Positions 27,344-37,830 of a stretch of 64,000 nucleotides of DNA are shown here, one piece after another. Within the stretch, counting starts at the first letter, position 1; every line of letters begins with the position of its first letter. The stretch is from assembly GCF_900103035.1 (NCBI RefSeq), contig NZ_FMWO01000092.1, positions 31,351-95,350 of the forward strand. Reading direction: 5' to 3'. Source of the stretch: Nitrosomonas mobilis. GTDB taxonomy: Bacteria; Pseudomonadota; Gammaproteobacteria; Burkholderiales; Nitrosomonadaceae. The notes under the pieces were generated by a model. That model was given only the letters and a program-made list of their open reading frames with translations, did no database searches and had not been told where the DNA came from. Position numbers and translations under genes: made by a program.

Positions 27344-28442
27344 GATTTTTCTCAAATTCCTGCATGAAGGTAACCAATGTTTGCACGCCTTCCACTGGCA
27401 TGGCATTGTAGATCGATGCTCGCATGCCACCTACGGAACGATGACCTTTAAGCTGAATTAATCCACGTGCTTCGGCTTGTTGTAAAAAAATGCTATCAAG
27501 TGCTGCATCAACCAAGGTAAAAGGAATGTTCATTCGTGAACGGTCTGGCGTCACAACCGGGCAGCGATAAAACTGGCTGGCATCGATCAGATCATAAATA
27601 AGCTTTGCTTTAGTGAGATTGCGTTGCTCAATTGCGGACAGGCCACCGAGCTGTTTCAGCCACCGCATCACCAGACCCATAATGTAAATAGCATAAGTTG
27701 GCGGTGTGTTGTACATCGAATCATTCTTTGCATGTGTTTTGTAGCGATACATGGTCGGCGTACCGGAAAGTGGGTCAATTCGCAGTAAGTCCTCACGCAC
27801 AATGACAATCACCAATCCTGCGGGGCCAACATTTTTTTGAGCGCCAGCATAAATCAACCCAAATTTGTTGATATCAAACGGACGAGACAGAAAATCGGAT
27901 GACATGTCTGCAACCAGGGGAATGTCCGAGCTTCCGCCAGCGATCATCGATAAATCGGGTGTCCACTGGAACTCGACGCCACCAATGGTTTCATTCGGAG
28001 TGTAGTGCACGTATGCGGTGTCCTGGCTAATTTGCCATTGATCAATGGCTGGTACCGAGTTGAAAGCACTTTTCTCCGCGCTGGCGGCGATATGCACCTG
28101 GCAGTAACTTGATGCTTCAGCAATGGCTTTTTCCGACCATTGACCCGTATGAACATAATCAGCATGTTTCTTATTGCCGAGCAGATTCATGGGCACCATC
28201 GCAAATTGGCCAGATGCGCCACCCTGTAGAAATAGTACCTTGTAATGATCGGGAATATTGGCCAGATCGCGCAAATCCTGTTCGGTCTGCTGGGCAATAG
28301 TCATGAATTCCTTGCCACGATGGCTCATTTCCATGACAGACATTCCGCTGCCGTGCCAGTCTAGCATTTCCTCGCGAGCCTGCTGGAGAACGACCTCCGG
28401 CAATACGGCAGGACCTGCACTAAAATTGAATATTTTTCGCAT
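27336..28442 (-). CDS. serC: Phosphoserine aminotransferase
   Basis: PLP enzyme for the second step of serine synthesis, also able to serve pyridoxine synthesis. 368 residues starting MRKIFNFSAGPAVLP, the typical N-terminus. Further motifs are FLQGGASGQFAMVPMNL, VADMSSDFLSRPFD with the nearby AGAQKNVGPAGLV (PLP lysine), and HRSVGGMRASIYNAMP near the end. Its stop overlaps the serA start, indicating coupled translation. A MITE-like repeat separates it from gyrA. Confidence 0.96.
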   Translation of the reverse strand: MRKIFNFSAGPAVLPEVVLQQAREEMLDWHGSGMSVMEMSHRGKEFMTIAQQTEQDLRDLANIPDHYKVLFLQGGASGQFAMVPMNLLGNKKHADYVHTGQWSEKAIAEASSYCQVHIAASAEKSAFNSVPAIDQWQISQDTAYVHYTPNETIGGVEFQWTPDLSMIAGGSSDIPLVADMSSDFLSRPFDINKFGLIYAGAQKNVGPAGLVIVIVREDLLRIDPLSGTPTMYRYKTHAKNDSMYNTPPTYAIYIMGLVMRWLKQLGGLSAIEQRNLTKAKLIYDLIDASQFYRCPVVTPDRSRMNIPFTLVDAALDSIFLQQAEARGLIQLKGHRSVGGMRASIYNAMPVEGVQTLVTFMQEFEKNHA

Positions 28443-28467
28443 AAGTTATGATTTATTTAGTCTTTTA

Positions 28468-28607
28468 GGGCACCACTAAAAATTCAGGATTCTGAGCAAG
28501 ACCAGATGCGAATAAAAAATATTGACGCGGTATCCAATTGGTATGTAAGGAAACATTTTTTATAAGCAACAGGGTATTGTGGCGAAATATGAATTTCTAG
28601 AGACGCA
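28468..28607 (+). repeat. MITE-like repeat, copy B
   Basis: About 140 bases filling the gyrA-serC gap. The ends are GGGCACCACTAAAAATTC and, inverted, GTGCGTCTCTAGAAATTC, which pair as imperfect terminal inverted repeats. The interior has AATAAAAAATATTG and AAACATTTTTTAT, a second inverted pair. One end is two bases from the gyrA stop, so gyrA read-through would enter a strong hairpin. Confidence 0.75.
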
Positions 28608-28609
28608 CT

Positions 28610-31150
28610 TTATTCGGTTTCGACAATTCTTTCCAGTCCGGCCAGTTTTTCATTGTGCCCCAGATTGATTAACGTCACACCTTGGGTAGAGCGACCCATT
28701 TCCCTGATTTCACTGACACGCGTCCGAATCATGACGCCGCCGGTCGTGATCAGCATGATTTCATCTTCCGGCCGCACAAGCTGTGCGGCTACAACTTTGC
28801 CATTGCGTGCGTTGGTGCTGATTGCAATCATTCCCTGCGTAGCGCGCCCATGGCGGGTATATTCTCCGATGGGGGTGCGTTTGCCAAAACCGTTTTCGGT
28901 TGCAGTCAGCACTGTTAGGGATTCATTTTCAGCCACCAGCAGCGAAATTACCTTTTGACCAGCGCCGAGCTTCATTCCCCTGACGCCGCGTGCCTGACGG
29001 CCTATGGGCCGGACATCATTTTCATCAAATCGCACCGCTTTACCGGCATCAGAGAATAGCATGACATCATGTTTACCATCCGTGAGGGCAATGCCAATCA
29101 GGTAATCACCTTCATCCAGTCCAATGGCAATAATCCCGCTGCTACGTGGACGTGAGAACTCGGTTAACGGCGTTTTTTTAACGGTTCCGAGTGCGGTTGC
29201 CATGAAAATAAAGTGCGTGTCATCAAAGGATTTGACAGACAAAACAGCATTAATCTTTTCGTTCTGCACCAATGGCAGCAGATTATTGATTGGCTTGCCG
29301 CGCGCGGATCGACCACCTTGTGGCACATTATATACTTTGATCCAATAAATACGGCCGAGGCTGGAAAAACATAAAATATAATCGTGAGTATTGGCAATGA
29401 ACAGGTTATCGATGAAATCATCCTCACGAGTCGTGATAGCGAGCTTGCCGCGCCCACCACGTTTTTGTGCCTGATAATCATCCAGCAACTGGGATTTGAT
29501 ATAACCCGCATGGGATAGCGTTACCACCATATCGGCCGGAGTGATTAAATCTTCGGTTTGTAAATCTTCCGCATCAATCACGACTTCACTGCGACGAGCA
29601 TCACCAAATTGCTGTTTAATCGCGATTAGTTCTTCCGTAATAATGACGGTGATTCTAGCTGGGTTGGCCAGTATATCCAGAAAATCCATAATCTTATTCA
29701 TCACTTCGCGGTACTCGGAGACAATCTTTTCCTGTTCGAGGCCGGTCAGGCGTTGCAGGCGTAAATCAAGAATGGCTTGTGCCTGAACGTCTGATAATAG
29801 ATAGCCATGCGCGGTTAAACCCAGATGAGCGGTCAGCGAATCGGGTCGCAGACTTTCGGCATCGATCATTGCGCGTCGCAGCATTTCTTCGACCAGTTGC
29901 GAATGCCATGGTCGAGACATCAGGCCTTGTTTCGCGTCAGCAGGCGTAGGCGCAGCTTTGATTAACGCAATGATTTCGTCCACGTTGGATAACGCTACCG
30001 CAAGTCCTTCCAACAAGTGGCCACGTTCTCGCGCTCTTTTGAGCTCAAATGCTGTGCGCCGTGTGACTACTTCGCGGCGATGGCGCAGGAAGCATTCCAG
30101 CATCTGCTTCAGATTGAGCAGACGTGGCTGGCCATCGACGAGTGCGACCATGTTCATTCCGAATGTATCCTGCATTTGTGTTTCTTTGTACAGATTGTTC
30201 AGGATGACATCTGGATTCTCGGCACGCTTCAATTCGATTACCACTCGCATGCCGGATTTGTCAGATTCATCACGCAGCTCGGAAATCCCCTCAATTTTCT
30301 TGTCACGCACCAGCTCGCCAATACGTATCAGTAAATTGGCCTTATTCACCTGATAAGGTAGCTCGTCAATAATAATGCTTTGACGACTGCCTTTCTCCAT
30401 ATCCTCAAAATGGGTACGGGCGCGTATTACGACTCTGCCGCGACCGGTACGGTAGCCATCACGAATGCCAGCAACGCCATAGAGAATCCCTGCGGTCGGA
30501 AAATCCGGTGCAACGATGCAGGTCATTAACTCGCCAATATCCGCTTCCGGCTTGGTTTGTAACAAAAGGCAGGCATCAATGACTTCATTGAGGTTGTGCG
30601 GCGGGATGTTGGTTGCCATTCCTACGGCGATGCCAGACGAACCATTGATCAGTAAATTGGGTATTTTGGCAGGAAGAATCAGTGGCTCGCGTTCAGATTC
30701 ATCATAGTTTGTCCCGAAATCAACGGTTTCCTTGTCAAGATCCGCCAGTAGCTCGTGCGCAATGCGTGACATGCGTATTTCGGTATAACGCATCGCTGCC
30801 GCATTATCGCCATCGATCGAGCCGAAATTACCTTGGCCATCGATCAGCATGTAACGTAACGAGAAATTTTGTGCCATACGCACGATAGTGTCATAGACAG
30901 CGGTATCGCCATGAGGATGGTACTTACCGATGACATCCCCTACGATACGTGCCGATTTCTTGTAAGGCCGATTCCAGTCGTTGGATAATTCATGCATGGC
31001 AAAAAGTACGCGCCGGTGCACCGGTTTGAGCCCATCGCGCACATCAGGTAACGCTCTGCCGACAATAACGCTCATCGCATAGTCGAGATAGGAACGCTTC
31101 ATCTCATCTTCAAGACTGATGGGCAGGGTTTCCTTTGCGAATTGATCCAT
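28610..31150 (-). CDS. gyrA: DNA gyrase subunit A
   Basis: Breakage-reunion subunit of gyrase. 846 residues with the N-terminal [19 protein letters not shown], the active-site tyrosine in [10 protein letters not shown] (about residue 122) and a C-terminal beta-pinwheel with the GyrA box QRGGRGK. The quinolone-determining region reads GDTAVYD: position 83 is threonine (serine in E. coli) and position 87 is aspartate. Thr83 is natural in several genera and is not by itself a resistance change. It heads a minus-strand run leading into serC-serA-pheA-hisC-tyrA. Confidence 0.97.
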   Translation of the reverse strand: MDQFAKETLPISLEDEMKRSYLDYAMSVIVGRALPDVRDGLKPVHRRVLFAMHELSNDWNRPYKKSARIVGDVIGKYHPHGDTAVYDTIVRMAQNFSLRYMLIDGQGNFGSIDGDNAAAMRYTEIRMSRIAHELLADLDKETVDFGTNYDESEREPLILPAKIPNLLINGSSGIAVGMATNIPPHNLNEVIDACLLLQTKPEADIGELMTCIVAPDFPTAGILYGVAGIRDGYRTGRGRVVIRARTHFEDMEKGSRQSIIIDELPYQVNKANLLIRIGELVRDKKIEGISELRDESDKSGMRVVIELKRAENPDVILNNLYKETQMQDTFGMNMVALVDGQPRLLNLKQMLECFLRHRREVVTRRTAFELKRARERGHLLEGLAVALSNVDEIIALIKAAPTPADAKQGLMSRPWHSQLVEEMLRRAMIDAESLRPDSLTAHLGLTAHGYLLSDVQAQAILDLRLQRLTGLEQEKIVSEYREVMNKIMDFLDILANPARITVIITEELIAIKQQFGDARRSEVVIDAEDLQTEDLITPADMVVTLSHAGYIKSQLLDDYQAQKRGGRGKLAITTREDDFIDNLFIANTHDYILCFSSLGRIYWIKVYNVPQGGRSARGKPINNLLPLVQNEKINAVLSVKSFDDTHFIFMATALGTVKKTPLTEFSRPRSSGIIAIGLDEGDYLIGIALTDGKHDVMLFSDAGKAVRFDENDVRPIGRQARGVRGMKLGAGQKVISLLVAENESLTVLTATENGFGKRTPIGEYTRHGRATQGMIAISTNARNGKVVAAQLVRPEDEIMLITTGGVMIRTRVSEIREMGRSTQGVTLINLGHNEKLAGLERIVETE

Positions 31151-31359
31151 AATGTTTTGGGGTAAGTATCAGTTAAATAAGAATCAGGATTTATCTAAAT
31201 AATCGATGGCAAATGATGGTTAATTTCCAGCAGAAAAGCAGAAATAGTGTGCGGTATACGTCTATTTGTTTGTGTGACTGGAAAATGTTTGCGGGCGGGC
31301 TATTTTCAGGTTTTTACAGCACTGTATCTTACCACAAACCCCCTTACCATTTAGGCAGA
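31151..31359. other. gyrA upstream region
   Basis: 209 bases between hpnN and gyrA (both minus). No gene. It should contain the gyrA promoter and the end of the hopanoid transcript. I could not pick a convincing -35/-10 pair or a terminator by eye. Confidence 0.4.
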
Positions 31360-34023
31360 CTAAGGTTGGGCCTGATTTCGTGAAAATAACTGCATTAAGC
31401 TGGGCAATACCAGGAAAACGCACAGCAGAATGAACGTGATACCGATGCTCAGCAATAAACCCATGCTGGCCGTACCAGGGTGTGAGGAAAGGATCAAGCT
31501 GCCGAAACCGACCATGGTGGTCAAGGCACTGAAAAAAATGGCTCGTGCTGTACTGGTATGCAGCAGATGAGCATCAGTCTGATGTTGATGGCGACCACGC
31601 GTGACCATATGGATACTGCTGTCGATGCCGATGCCAAGTAATAGCGGCAGGGCAATAATGTTGGCAAAGTTGAAGGGGATATGCAGGATGACGGTGGCGG
31701 CAACCGTAAACAGTGCAGCCAGCAATAAGGGAATTAAAACCAGTAAGATTGATAGCATATTACGCAGCAACCACCACAGTGCAAACAGAATCCCGATAAG
31801 CGCCAGTGTAAAAGCCTGAATAAAAGCATCGACTACTGCTTCGCCCGCTTCGAGAATAATAATGGGTGCACTGCTGACTTGCGGCGCATAGCGCTGTACG
31901 GCGCGTACAAATTTTCGTAATGCTTCATTATCATCGATGTTGCTGGCAGGGTAAGCCACGACCAGATATTTACCTTCTGGACTCAGCCAGCGTGAACGTA
32001 ACGATTCGGGAAGGGAATCAACATCCACTTCGCTGGCGGTCAGCGCAGTCTGCAGGCGCGCCAATGTTTCGGGCAACAGCGCGAACAGATCCTGCTCGAT
32101 ATTGGCCAGCAGTTGTTGGCTGTCAATGGGGCGGGTGCTGTCCAAAGCGGATAGCAAAGCTAGCAGAGAATTTGTCAGCTTTTGTGCTGCAGTGGCAATA
32201 ATAGCGTGATCTGTATCCTGCGTTAATAGTTGTAATGATTGCAGTAGTGGGGTGAGTGCGCTGCGCTGCTGTGCAGTCGTATAATGTTTGTTCGCTGGCT
32301 GAACCGGAGTAAAGAAATCCGGGCCAAGTGCCAATGAAATCTCATCAAGTAGCACAAGTTTTTCAGTTTGTTCTGTCGGAATAAAATCGGCGAGACTGAC
32401 AACTTTCTCTACCTCCGGTAATGGCGCCAGTTTTTGAGTCAATTTTTTTGCTTCGAGCTGATTATCGACCGGAATTGCGCCAAACCAAGGAGATTGCTCT
32501 GGATCTGCCAGTAATTCCCGAAAGGTTTGCACTGCTTCGCCATTCGGATTATTCATATTAAGCAGGTTGTGATCAAATTTTACTTCTGGTAGTGCCATGA
32601 TCGACACGCCTCCGGCCAGGACTGTAACGAGTAATACTGTTCTTGGATAGCGAAGCCAGTAAATTGGTAAGCGTGATGAGCAGTCTTCAGGTTGAAAAGA
32701 TTGTGGCTGGATAGGTACATAGCGTTGCAGTGCCGGGATGACGGTAAGTGTGACTACCAGACTGATGAGCATGCCAGTACCCGAAATTATCCCTAACTCG
32801 GCAATACCTTGATAAGTAGTTGGAATGAAGGCATAAAAACCAATGGCGGTAGTGATGGCGCAAATTATTAGTGATCTGCCGGTATCACGACCAGCGGTCA
32901 GAAGCATGTCTAATTGCGACAAGCCAATTTTACCTAATTCGGCATAGCGTAATAGTAGATGGATAGCATAATCCACGCCCAGACCAATATAAAGCACGGC
33001 AAAGGCAATAGAGATCAGATTGAGATGACCTACAGCTAGCGTGGCGAAGGCTGCGGTGAAAATTAGCCCGAGCATAAGGCTGATCAGGACAGTGATGACT
33101 GAACCGGCAGAACGCAGCGCGATCAGCAGGATGATGGCAACACCGATGATAGCGATGATGCCGGCGTCCTGCGCACCCAGCATGGCACTGGTGAGTTCCT
33201 CATGCGCCAGTGCGACATCACCGGTTATTCTCAGTCGGGCGCCATATTGATTTTCCAGATCAAGGAATTTGGCAGCCTGATGAATGGTAGTCATGGCCTG
33301 CTCTGCTGGAAATATCTGGCTGAAATCTAGTTTTGGCCGCAAGATAATGAATTCGCGATGAGGAGAATTGCCGGTTTCATCCTGCAGTAAGGTCTGCCAA
33401 GATAGTGCCTGTCGGCGTCCACTCAAATTGGAATCAATGGTTGATGCTACCGCATACATCAGGGCATCTATTTCGAGTTTTCTGCCACTGAGCAGCTCTG
33501 TTACAGCCTCCTGCAGCAGATTAAAAAAAGTAAACAGCGACGGGTCACGGATAATTCCAGCTATTAATGGCTGTGCATTGGAAAGCTGGTCCCCCAGCAA
33601 CCGGATCTCATTCTGCGATTTATAAAGTAGCCCATTAGCCTGAAAAAAAGACTCACCATTCAAATACAGTACCGTCCCAAAGGTTTCCTGATTCTCGGAT
33701 AGATAGGCGCTCAATTGCGTAGCAGCAAGGTAAGTCTGTTCTGGTGTGGGCGCATTCAGAACCAGCACCAGTATTTCCTCGTATTGGGGAAAAGCTTTTT
33801 CAAAACGGGCAAGGTTGATACGAAAAGGCAGCTCTTCAGAGAGCATGTTTGCCGTATTGGTATTCACACCAAGATTCCGCATGGTATAACTGGCTGCCAG
33901 AACTGCGCATAATAATAATGCCAACATGATCCAGACAGTATGGCGATACGCGAAAGCAATCCAGTCAGAAAGGAAGCGATTGCTTTGAGAAAGTAATGCG
34001 TATTGATCGGGTGGCATTGCCAT
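31360..34023 (-). CDS. hpnN: Hopanoid-associated RND transporter HpnN
   Basis: An 887-residue inner-membrane protein of the RND superfamily (MmpL/HpnN branch), implicated in moving hopanoids from the inner to the outer membrane. Two halves are visible, each with one helix, a large periplasmic domain and a five-helix block. First half: TVWIMLALLLCAVLAASYTM, then SIAFAVLYIGLGVDYAIHLLLRY. Second half: PRTVLLVTVLAGGVSIMALP, then IALPLLLGIGIDSSIHMVTRGRH. The conserved GxGxDxxIH motif is present in both. hpnM lies 66 bases upstream, hpnB and hpnH beyond. Confidence 0.9.
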   Translation of the reverse strand: MAMPPDQYALLSQSNRFLSDWIAFAYRHTVWIMLALLLCAVLAASYTMRNLGVNTNTANMLSEELPFRINLARFEKAFPQYEEILVLVLNAPTPEQTYLAATQLSAYLSENQETFGTVLYLNGESFFQANGLLYKSQNEIRLLGDQLSNAQPLIAGIIRDPSLFTFFNLLQEAVTELLSGRKLEIDALMYAVASTIDSNLSGRRQALSWQTLLQDETGNSPHREFIILRPKLDFSQIFPAEQAMTTIHQAAKFLDLENQYGARLRITGDVALAHEELTSAMLGAQDAGIIAIIGVAIILLIALRSAGSVITVLISLMLGLIFTAAFATLAVGHLNLISIAFAVLYIGLGVDYAIHLLLRYAELGKIGLSQLDMLLTAGRDTGRSLIICAITTAIGFYAFIPTTYQGIAELGIISGTGMLISLVVTLTVIPALQRYVPIQPQSFQPEDCSSRLPIYWLRYPRTVLLVTVLAGGVSIMALPEVKFDHNLLNMNNPNGEAVQTFRELLADPEQSPWFGAIPVDNQLEAKKLTQKLAPLPEVEKVVSLADFIPTEQTEKLVLLDEISLALGPDFFTPVQPANKHYTTAQQRSALTPLLQSLQLLTQDTDHAIIATAAQKLTNSLLALLSALDSTRPIDSQQLLANIEQDLFALLPETLARLQTALTASEVDVDSLPESLRSRWLSPEGKYLVVAYPASNIDDNEALRKFVRAVQRYAPQVSSAPIIILEAGEAVVDAFIQAFTLALIGILFALWWLLRNMLSILLVLIPLLLAALFTVAATVILHIPFNFANIIALPLLLGIGIDSSIHMVTRGRHQHQTDAHLLHTSTARAIFFSALTTMVGFGSLILSSHPGTASMGLLLSIGITFILLCVFLVLPSLMQLFSRNQAQP

Positions 34024-34089
34024 GTTTGTTAAGAGGACTGGGGAACAGCAATAAACTTTCTGGATAATCCGAACTGCTGACGAAGGAAA

Positions 34090-34725
34090 TTATTGCTGAT
34101 GGCCAAGTTTGATCTGGTTGGTTTTGTTTTGCAAAGTGTTAATCAGGGATTGAATCCCTTCCTGTTGAATGATGGCGTTATATTCTGCCCGCTTCAGGGC
34201 GAGATCACTGACGCCATCGATTACAATGTTGATGATCCGCCAATGTTCATTTTGCTGATGGAGGACGTAGTCAAAGCTGATTACACCTTTGTCAGCCTTG
34301 ATAAACTGGCTGCGAACCAACATACGCCCACGCGGCAGAAGTCGATTTTCGATGATCTCAAAACGTTCGCCGTCGTATTGGTCAAACCGGTCGGCGTAGG
34401 TTGCTGTGCTGTTTTGTGAAAATGCGCTGATCATATCCTGCTGTTTCGTCTTGTCCAGCGTTACCCAGTGCGCGCCTAATATAGTGCGTACTATGGTTTC
34501 CAGATCATGTGTTTGCTGAAGAACAGGCGCGAGGAATGTTTCACGATCATGGTAGCTCATTTCCTTACCCTGTTGCATGGCTTTGATCAGTGCATTCTGC
34601 AATATGCCAATAATTTGCTGTGGCTCGTCAGAATGCGTTTGCTCCTCGGTTCGTGCCTGTGCTGTTGAGGTGGTAGCCAGCAGCAGGGCAATTACTCCCA
34701 GTATATAAATGATATTTTTAATCAT
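34090..34725 (-). CDS. hpnM: Hopanoid-associated MlaC-like periplasmic protein HpnM
   Basis: A 211-residue exported protein of the MlaC/Ttg2D fold. The ATG at 34725 (MIKNIIYILGVIALLL) gives a proper signal peptide ending near AQARTEE. A start 16 codons earlier would place hydrophilic residues before it and overlap hpnB further. Features are the FLAPVLQQTHDLETIVRTIL and GAHWVTLDKTKQQDMISAF segments and the C-terminal HWRIINIVIDGVSDLALKRAEY. The preferred start overlaps the hpnB stop by eight bases. It probably hands lipid to or from HpnN. Confidence 0.85.
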   Translation of the reverse strand: MIKNIIYILGVIALLLATTSTAQARTEEQTHSDEPQQIIGILQNALIKAMQQGKEMSYHDRETFLAPVLQQTHDLETIVRTILGAHWVTLDKTKQQDMISAFSQNSTATYADRFDQYDGERFEIIENRLLPRGRMLVRSQFIKADKGVISFDYVLHQQNEHWRIINIVIDGVSDLALKRAEYNAIIQQEGIQSLINTLQNKTNQIKLGHQQ

Positions 34726-35872
34726 ATTTGGTAACTCCGTATCGTCTGCTTTTCCATTGTGCTCGTTCCCCACGCCAATAACGAAACGCCGAAGTCCAGG
34801 TCATCAGCAAATAGAGCGTGCCAATCAGCGGCAGAGTGATTGCCCACAGGGGAGAGCGTTGATAGAACCTGAGTGTGGGCGTAAAAACGATCCACATAGC
34901 CATCCAGGAGAGTATCCAGGCAAGTAGGCAGGCGCTATCAGTGCAAATAATTGCCAATGCTGGCGCCAACCAGAACATGCTGGTCATAATCAAGGTACAT
35001 ACCAGCAATAAAACCAGGGAATAATTGAGCTGTGTAAATGCTGTTCGTGCAACCATATTCCAGATTTGGAAAAGATTGTCGTAGCCCCGGTGACTGTATG
35101 CACCATGGCTTAGGCCGATCCAAGTTTTATAGCCGGCATGCTTAATTCTGGCAGCCAGGGTGCAGTCATCAATCAACGTGCCATGAATGCTTTCAAATGC
35201 GTTAACAGATCTCAGCGCTTCAGTTTCAACCAGAATGCAGCCGCCTGCCGCCGCTGCCACGCGCGAGGCCGGGTTGTTGGCAAGACTGAATGGATAGAGC
35301 AGTTTAAAAAAGAAAATAAATGCCGGAATCAACAAACGTTCCACAAAACGTTCGACCGGCAAAGTGGCCATTAACGATACTAGTGCCAGATCATTTTTCC
35401 GCGCATGAAGCAGGAGTGCCGCCAAGGCGCCGGGTGCAAGGGTAATGTCTGCATCCAGCAAAAGGGTATAGCGGGTTTGTGTTGCTTGTAAGCCTTGTTG
35501 TAACGCCCACAATTTTCCGCTCCAGTTTACTGGTGGCACGGTGCCAGATATAACAGTTGTACCGTGCTGCCTAGCAATTAGTGCGGTGTTATCTTCCGAC
35601 TGGTCATCGATAACGATGATGCGTAAATTGACATTCTGAGCTTGCAGTGCATTTAAGGTTTGCGTGATTGTTTCCGCTTCATTGCGCGCAGGAATCAGAA
35701 CCGTAACGGTTCCAAAGGGTGGTTGAGCGGTAGAGTTTGGCAGTGGTACAAGCGATTCTCTTGTGCTCCAGGCGCGCCATGGCGCGAGTACAATCCCCCA
35801 CCATAAAAGTAGACCGATAAAAGCGAAGTAAATCACTGATAATAAGATTGCGTATAGCTTGCATGACCACAC
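34718..35872 (-). CDS. hpnB: Hopene-associated glycosyltransferase HpnB
   Basis: A 384-residue membrane-bound family 2 glycosyltransferase of the HpnB type. An N-terminal helix (about 8-28), the GT-A nucleotide-binding part VTVLIPARNEAETI, DDQSEDNT, the metal-binding LLLDADITLAPGA, an acceptor motif DDCTLAARIKHAG, and three or four C-terminal membrane helices are visible. HpnB genes occur with hopanoid clusters but their exact reaction is not settled. The C-terminus overlaps hpnM and the N-terminus lies 32 bases after hpnH. Confidence 0.87.
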   Translation of the reverse strand: MWSCKLYAILLSVIYFAFIGLLLWWGIVLAPWRAWSTRESLVPLPNSTAQPPFGTVTVLIPARNEAETITQTLNALQAQNVNLRIIVIDDQSEDNTALIARQHGTTVISGTVPPVNWSGKLWALQQGLQATQTRYTLLLDADITLAPGALAALLLHARKNDLALVSLMATLPVERFVERLLIPAFIFFFKLLYPFSLANNPASRVAAAAGGCILVETEALRSVNAFESIHGTLIDDCTLAARIKHAGYKTWIGLSHGAYSHRGYDNLFQIWNMVARTAFTQLNYSLVLLLVCTLIMTSMFWLAPALAIICTDSACLLAWILSWMAMWIVFTPTLRFYQRSPLWAITLPLIGTLYLLMTWTSAFRYWRGERAQWKSRRYGVTKYD

Positions 35873-35904
35873 ACAATCTTTTTATTTTTGAGTAAAAAAT
35901 TTTT

Positions 35905-37068
35905 TTAGCGGCTAGCGTCTGACGAGTTGTCGGTAGAAGTTGCTGAAGATTTATGCTCGACAGTGACGGGCAAGGGGAAATTCACCTGTTTGTTTCCATT
36001 CGCACGGGATGGAGCAGCTGTTTGTAATGGGTCTGGTGCCATCGGACCATCGGTCAGCGGGCCCCTCATGCTGACACGCAATGCCTTAATAGGGTGCGAA
36101 AATGTATCGTTGATGGCAGTTGGTTCAAATCCGCAATGTGCCATACAATTGGCACATTTTGGATTGTTGCCGACGCCATACTGGTCCCAATCAGTTTCCT
36201 CTATCAACTCACGGAAGCTTTTCGCGTAACCTTCGTCAACCAGCAAATAGCAGGGGCGTTGCCAGCCAAATAAATTTCGAGTGGGGTTACCCCAAGCAGT
36301 GCACTGGTAGTTTTGATTGCCGGCCAAAAAATCGAGATACAGGCTGGAATGGTTGAATTTCCAAGGAGTTTTACGTTTTTTTCCTAATCTGAATATATCG
36401 CGAAAGAGCCGTTTGCTCACTGAGCGCTGCAGAAAAACATCCTGACGCGGTGCATGCTCGTAACTGAAGCCAGGCGAGACATTAATTCCTTCTATTCCCA
36501 GCCCGGACGCAGTATCGAAAAATTCGGCGACTTCTTCTGCTGTTTCGTTCTGAAACAGCGTGCAATTAACGGTTACACGAAATCCGCGAGCAACTGCCTG
36601 TTTAATGACAGGAATCACTTTATCATAGACGCCATCCCGGCAAACAGACTTGTCATGATGTTCCTTGTTACCATCCAGATGGATAGAGAAAGTCAGATAG
36701 GATGATGGCTGATAGTCGTCCATGCGGTCTTCAAGCAGCAAGGCATTGGTACACAGGTAAACGAATTTTTTGCGTTTGATGATACCTTCGACGATTTGTG
36801 GCATTTCTTTATGAATCAACGGTTCACCGCCTGCGATAGAAACAATCGGTGCGCCACATTCGTCCACAGCATCCAGGCATTCCTTGGTACTCAAGCGGCG
36901 GCGCAACGTCTCGTCAGGGTAATCAATCTTGCCACATCCTGCACATGCCAGATTGCATTGAAACAGCGGTTCAAGCATCAATACCAGTGGATAACGTTTG
37001 TTTCCCAAAAGTTTCTGTTTTAACAGGTAGCTACCAACTCGATACTGTTGCAAAAAAGGAACGCTCAT
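35905..37068 (-). CDS. hpnH: Adenosyl-hopene transferase HpnH (radical SAM)
   Basis: Radical SAM enzyme that attaches the adenosyl group to the hopene skeleton, the first step to side-chain-extended hopanoids. 387 residues. The [4Fe-4S] motif is CNLACAGC near residue 39, followed by SIAGGEPLIH. A C-terminal cysteine group (CANCMAHCGFEPTA) is typical of HpnH. It appears to head an hpnH-hpnB-hpnM-hpnN operon. Squalene-hopene cyclase and hpnG are not in the window, so other hopanoid genes must lie elsewhere if the pathway is complete. Confidence 0.92.
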   Translation of the reverse strand: MSVPFLQQYRVGSYLLKQKLLGNKRYPLVLMLEPLFQCNLACAGCGKIDYPDETLRRRLSTKECLDAVDECGAPIVSIAGGEPLIHKEMPQIVEGIIKRKKFVYLCTNALLLEDRMDDYQPSSYLTFSIHLDGNKEHHDKSVCRDGVYDKVIPVIKQAVARGFRVTVNCTLFQNETAEEVAEFFDTASGLGIEGINVSPGFSYEHAPRQDVFLQRSVSKRLFRDIFRLGKKRKTPWKFNHSSLYLDFLAGNQNYQCTAWGNPTRNLFGWQRPCYLLVDEGYAKSFRELIEETDWDQYGVGNNPKCANCMAHCGFEPTAINDTFSHPIKALRVSMRGPLTDGPMAPDPLQTAAPSRANGNKQVNFPLPVTVEHKSSATSTDNSSDASR

Positions 37069-37187
37069 CTATATTTCTCCATCTCCGATTTGAGTTTTAT
37101 TCGGCATGTTTTGTGACCAGCCGGGCTGCTGTTCTTATGGTTACCATGACTTACTGCGCTATTTGATGCGCATTTTGTTTTTTATAA

Positions 37188-37206
37188 AGAGTACTTCAGG
37201 CACTCT
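37188..37206 (-). terminator. Weak terminator candidate after tRNA-Ser
   Basis: On the minus strand AGAGTGC-CTGAA-GTACTCT forms a seven-pair stem with one G-T wobble, beginning 10 bases after the tRNA CCA end and followed by TTTATAAAAAAC. The T-run is poor, so the call is tentative. Confidence 0.35.
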
Positions 37207-37216
37207 ATGATTGCAT

Positions 37217-37304
37217 TGGCGGAAGAGGTGGGATTCGAACCCACGAACAGTTTCCCGTTGCTGGTTTTCAAGACCAGTGCCTTCAACCGCTCGGCCACTC
37301 TTCC
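37217..37304 (-). tRNA. tRNA-Ser (anticodon TGA)
   Basis: The minus strand begins GGAAGAGTGGCCGAGCGGTT (class II serine D-arm). It has an anticodon stem-loop CTGGTCTTGAAAACCAG with anticodon TGA, a long variable arm, and the T-arm GTGGGTTCGAATCCCAC. The seven-base acceptor GGAAGAG pairs with CTCTTCC, followed by discriminator G and an encoded CCA (37217-37219). It decodes UCA and related serine codons. It lies upstream of hpnH on the same strand. Confidence 0.96.
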
Positions 37305-37414
37305 GTGCTTGTTGCCAGTCTTTTTTTCAGGAGCAAAGCGGTATCATACCTTTTTGTAAAAGAATTTTCCATAAAACATCATGGTGTACTACAGCATAAC
37401 TTAATTCAAATAAA

Positions 37415-37527
37415 GGGTGCCTTTAAAAATTCTAAACAAAACCAGGCGTGAATAAAAAATGCTGGCGAGGCATGCATGAGATATGCAAGGGAATGTTTTT
37501 TATAAGCAATATAGTTTAGAGGTGCCC
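37415..37527 (+). repeat. MITE-like repeat, copy C
   Basis: 113 bases beginning GGGTGCCTTTAAAAATTC and ending GGTGCCC, i.e. good terminal inverted repeats (GGGTGCC / GGTGCCC). The interior GAATAAAAAATGCTGG and TGTTTTTTATAAGC match copies A and B. About 25 bases near the right end present in B are missing. It lies in a gene-poor stretch between tRNA-Ser and a small secreted-protein gene. Confidence 0.7.
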
Positions 37528-37830
37528 TAATGTAATTTTTCAGTGAATAGTCAGTTTTTCGGGATAAGACCCGGTATGAATTTGCAGACAAGCCATAAAT
37601 TCTAACAATTTTATGACATCTGATTTTCTACTATTTTGGTCAGATAGTATAGATATGCACCGCGCCATATAATTTCTTCAAGACGCGGTGTCGAGGTATT
37701 CGTATGAGTAAGCCACCTGAAGCATTCAAGCAGCTCAATCAGAGTTAATTTACTATCCTCAACTTCAGCGAGTTCGTTAAGATTCGACACCGAGCGGCAG
37801 TAAAAACAAAGGCTTTTCCCTCACTCAGCA
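37528..37830. other. Gene-poor stretch
   Basis: About 300 bases without a supported gene. An inverted pair CACCGCG (37658-37664) and CGCGGTG (37684-37690) could form a stem with a 19-base loop. Short open frames show no family match. Confidence 0.4.

Noticed and set aside
28859..30900. GyrA Thr83 as a quinolone-resistance mutation
   Set aside because: Threonine at this position is natural in several genera; without a wild-type reference it cannot be called a mutation.
35773..35786. Perfect palindrome CGCGCCATGGCGCG
   Set aside because: It lies inside hpnB coding sequence and is explained by codons for APWRAW; no second copy seen.
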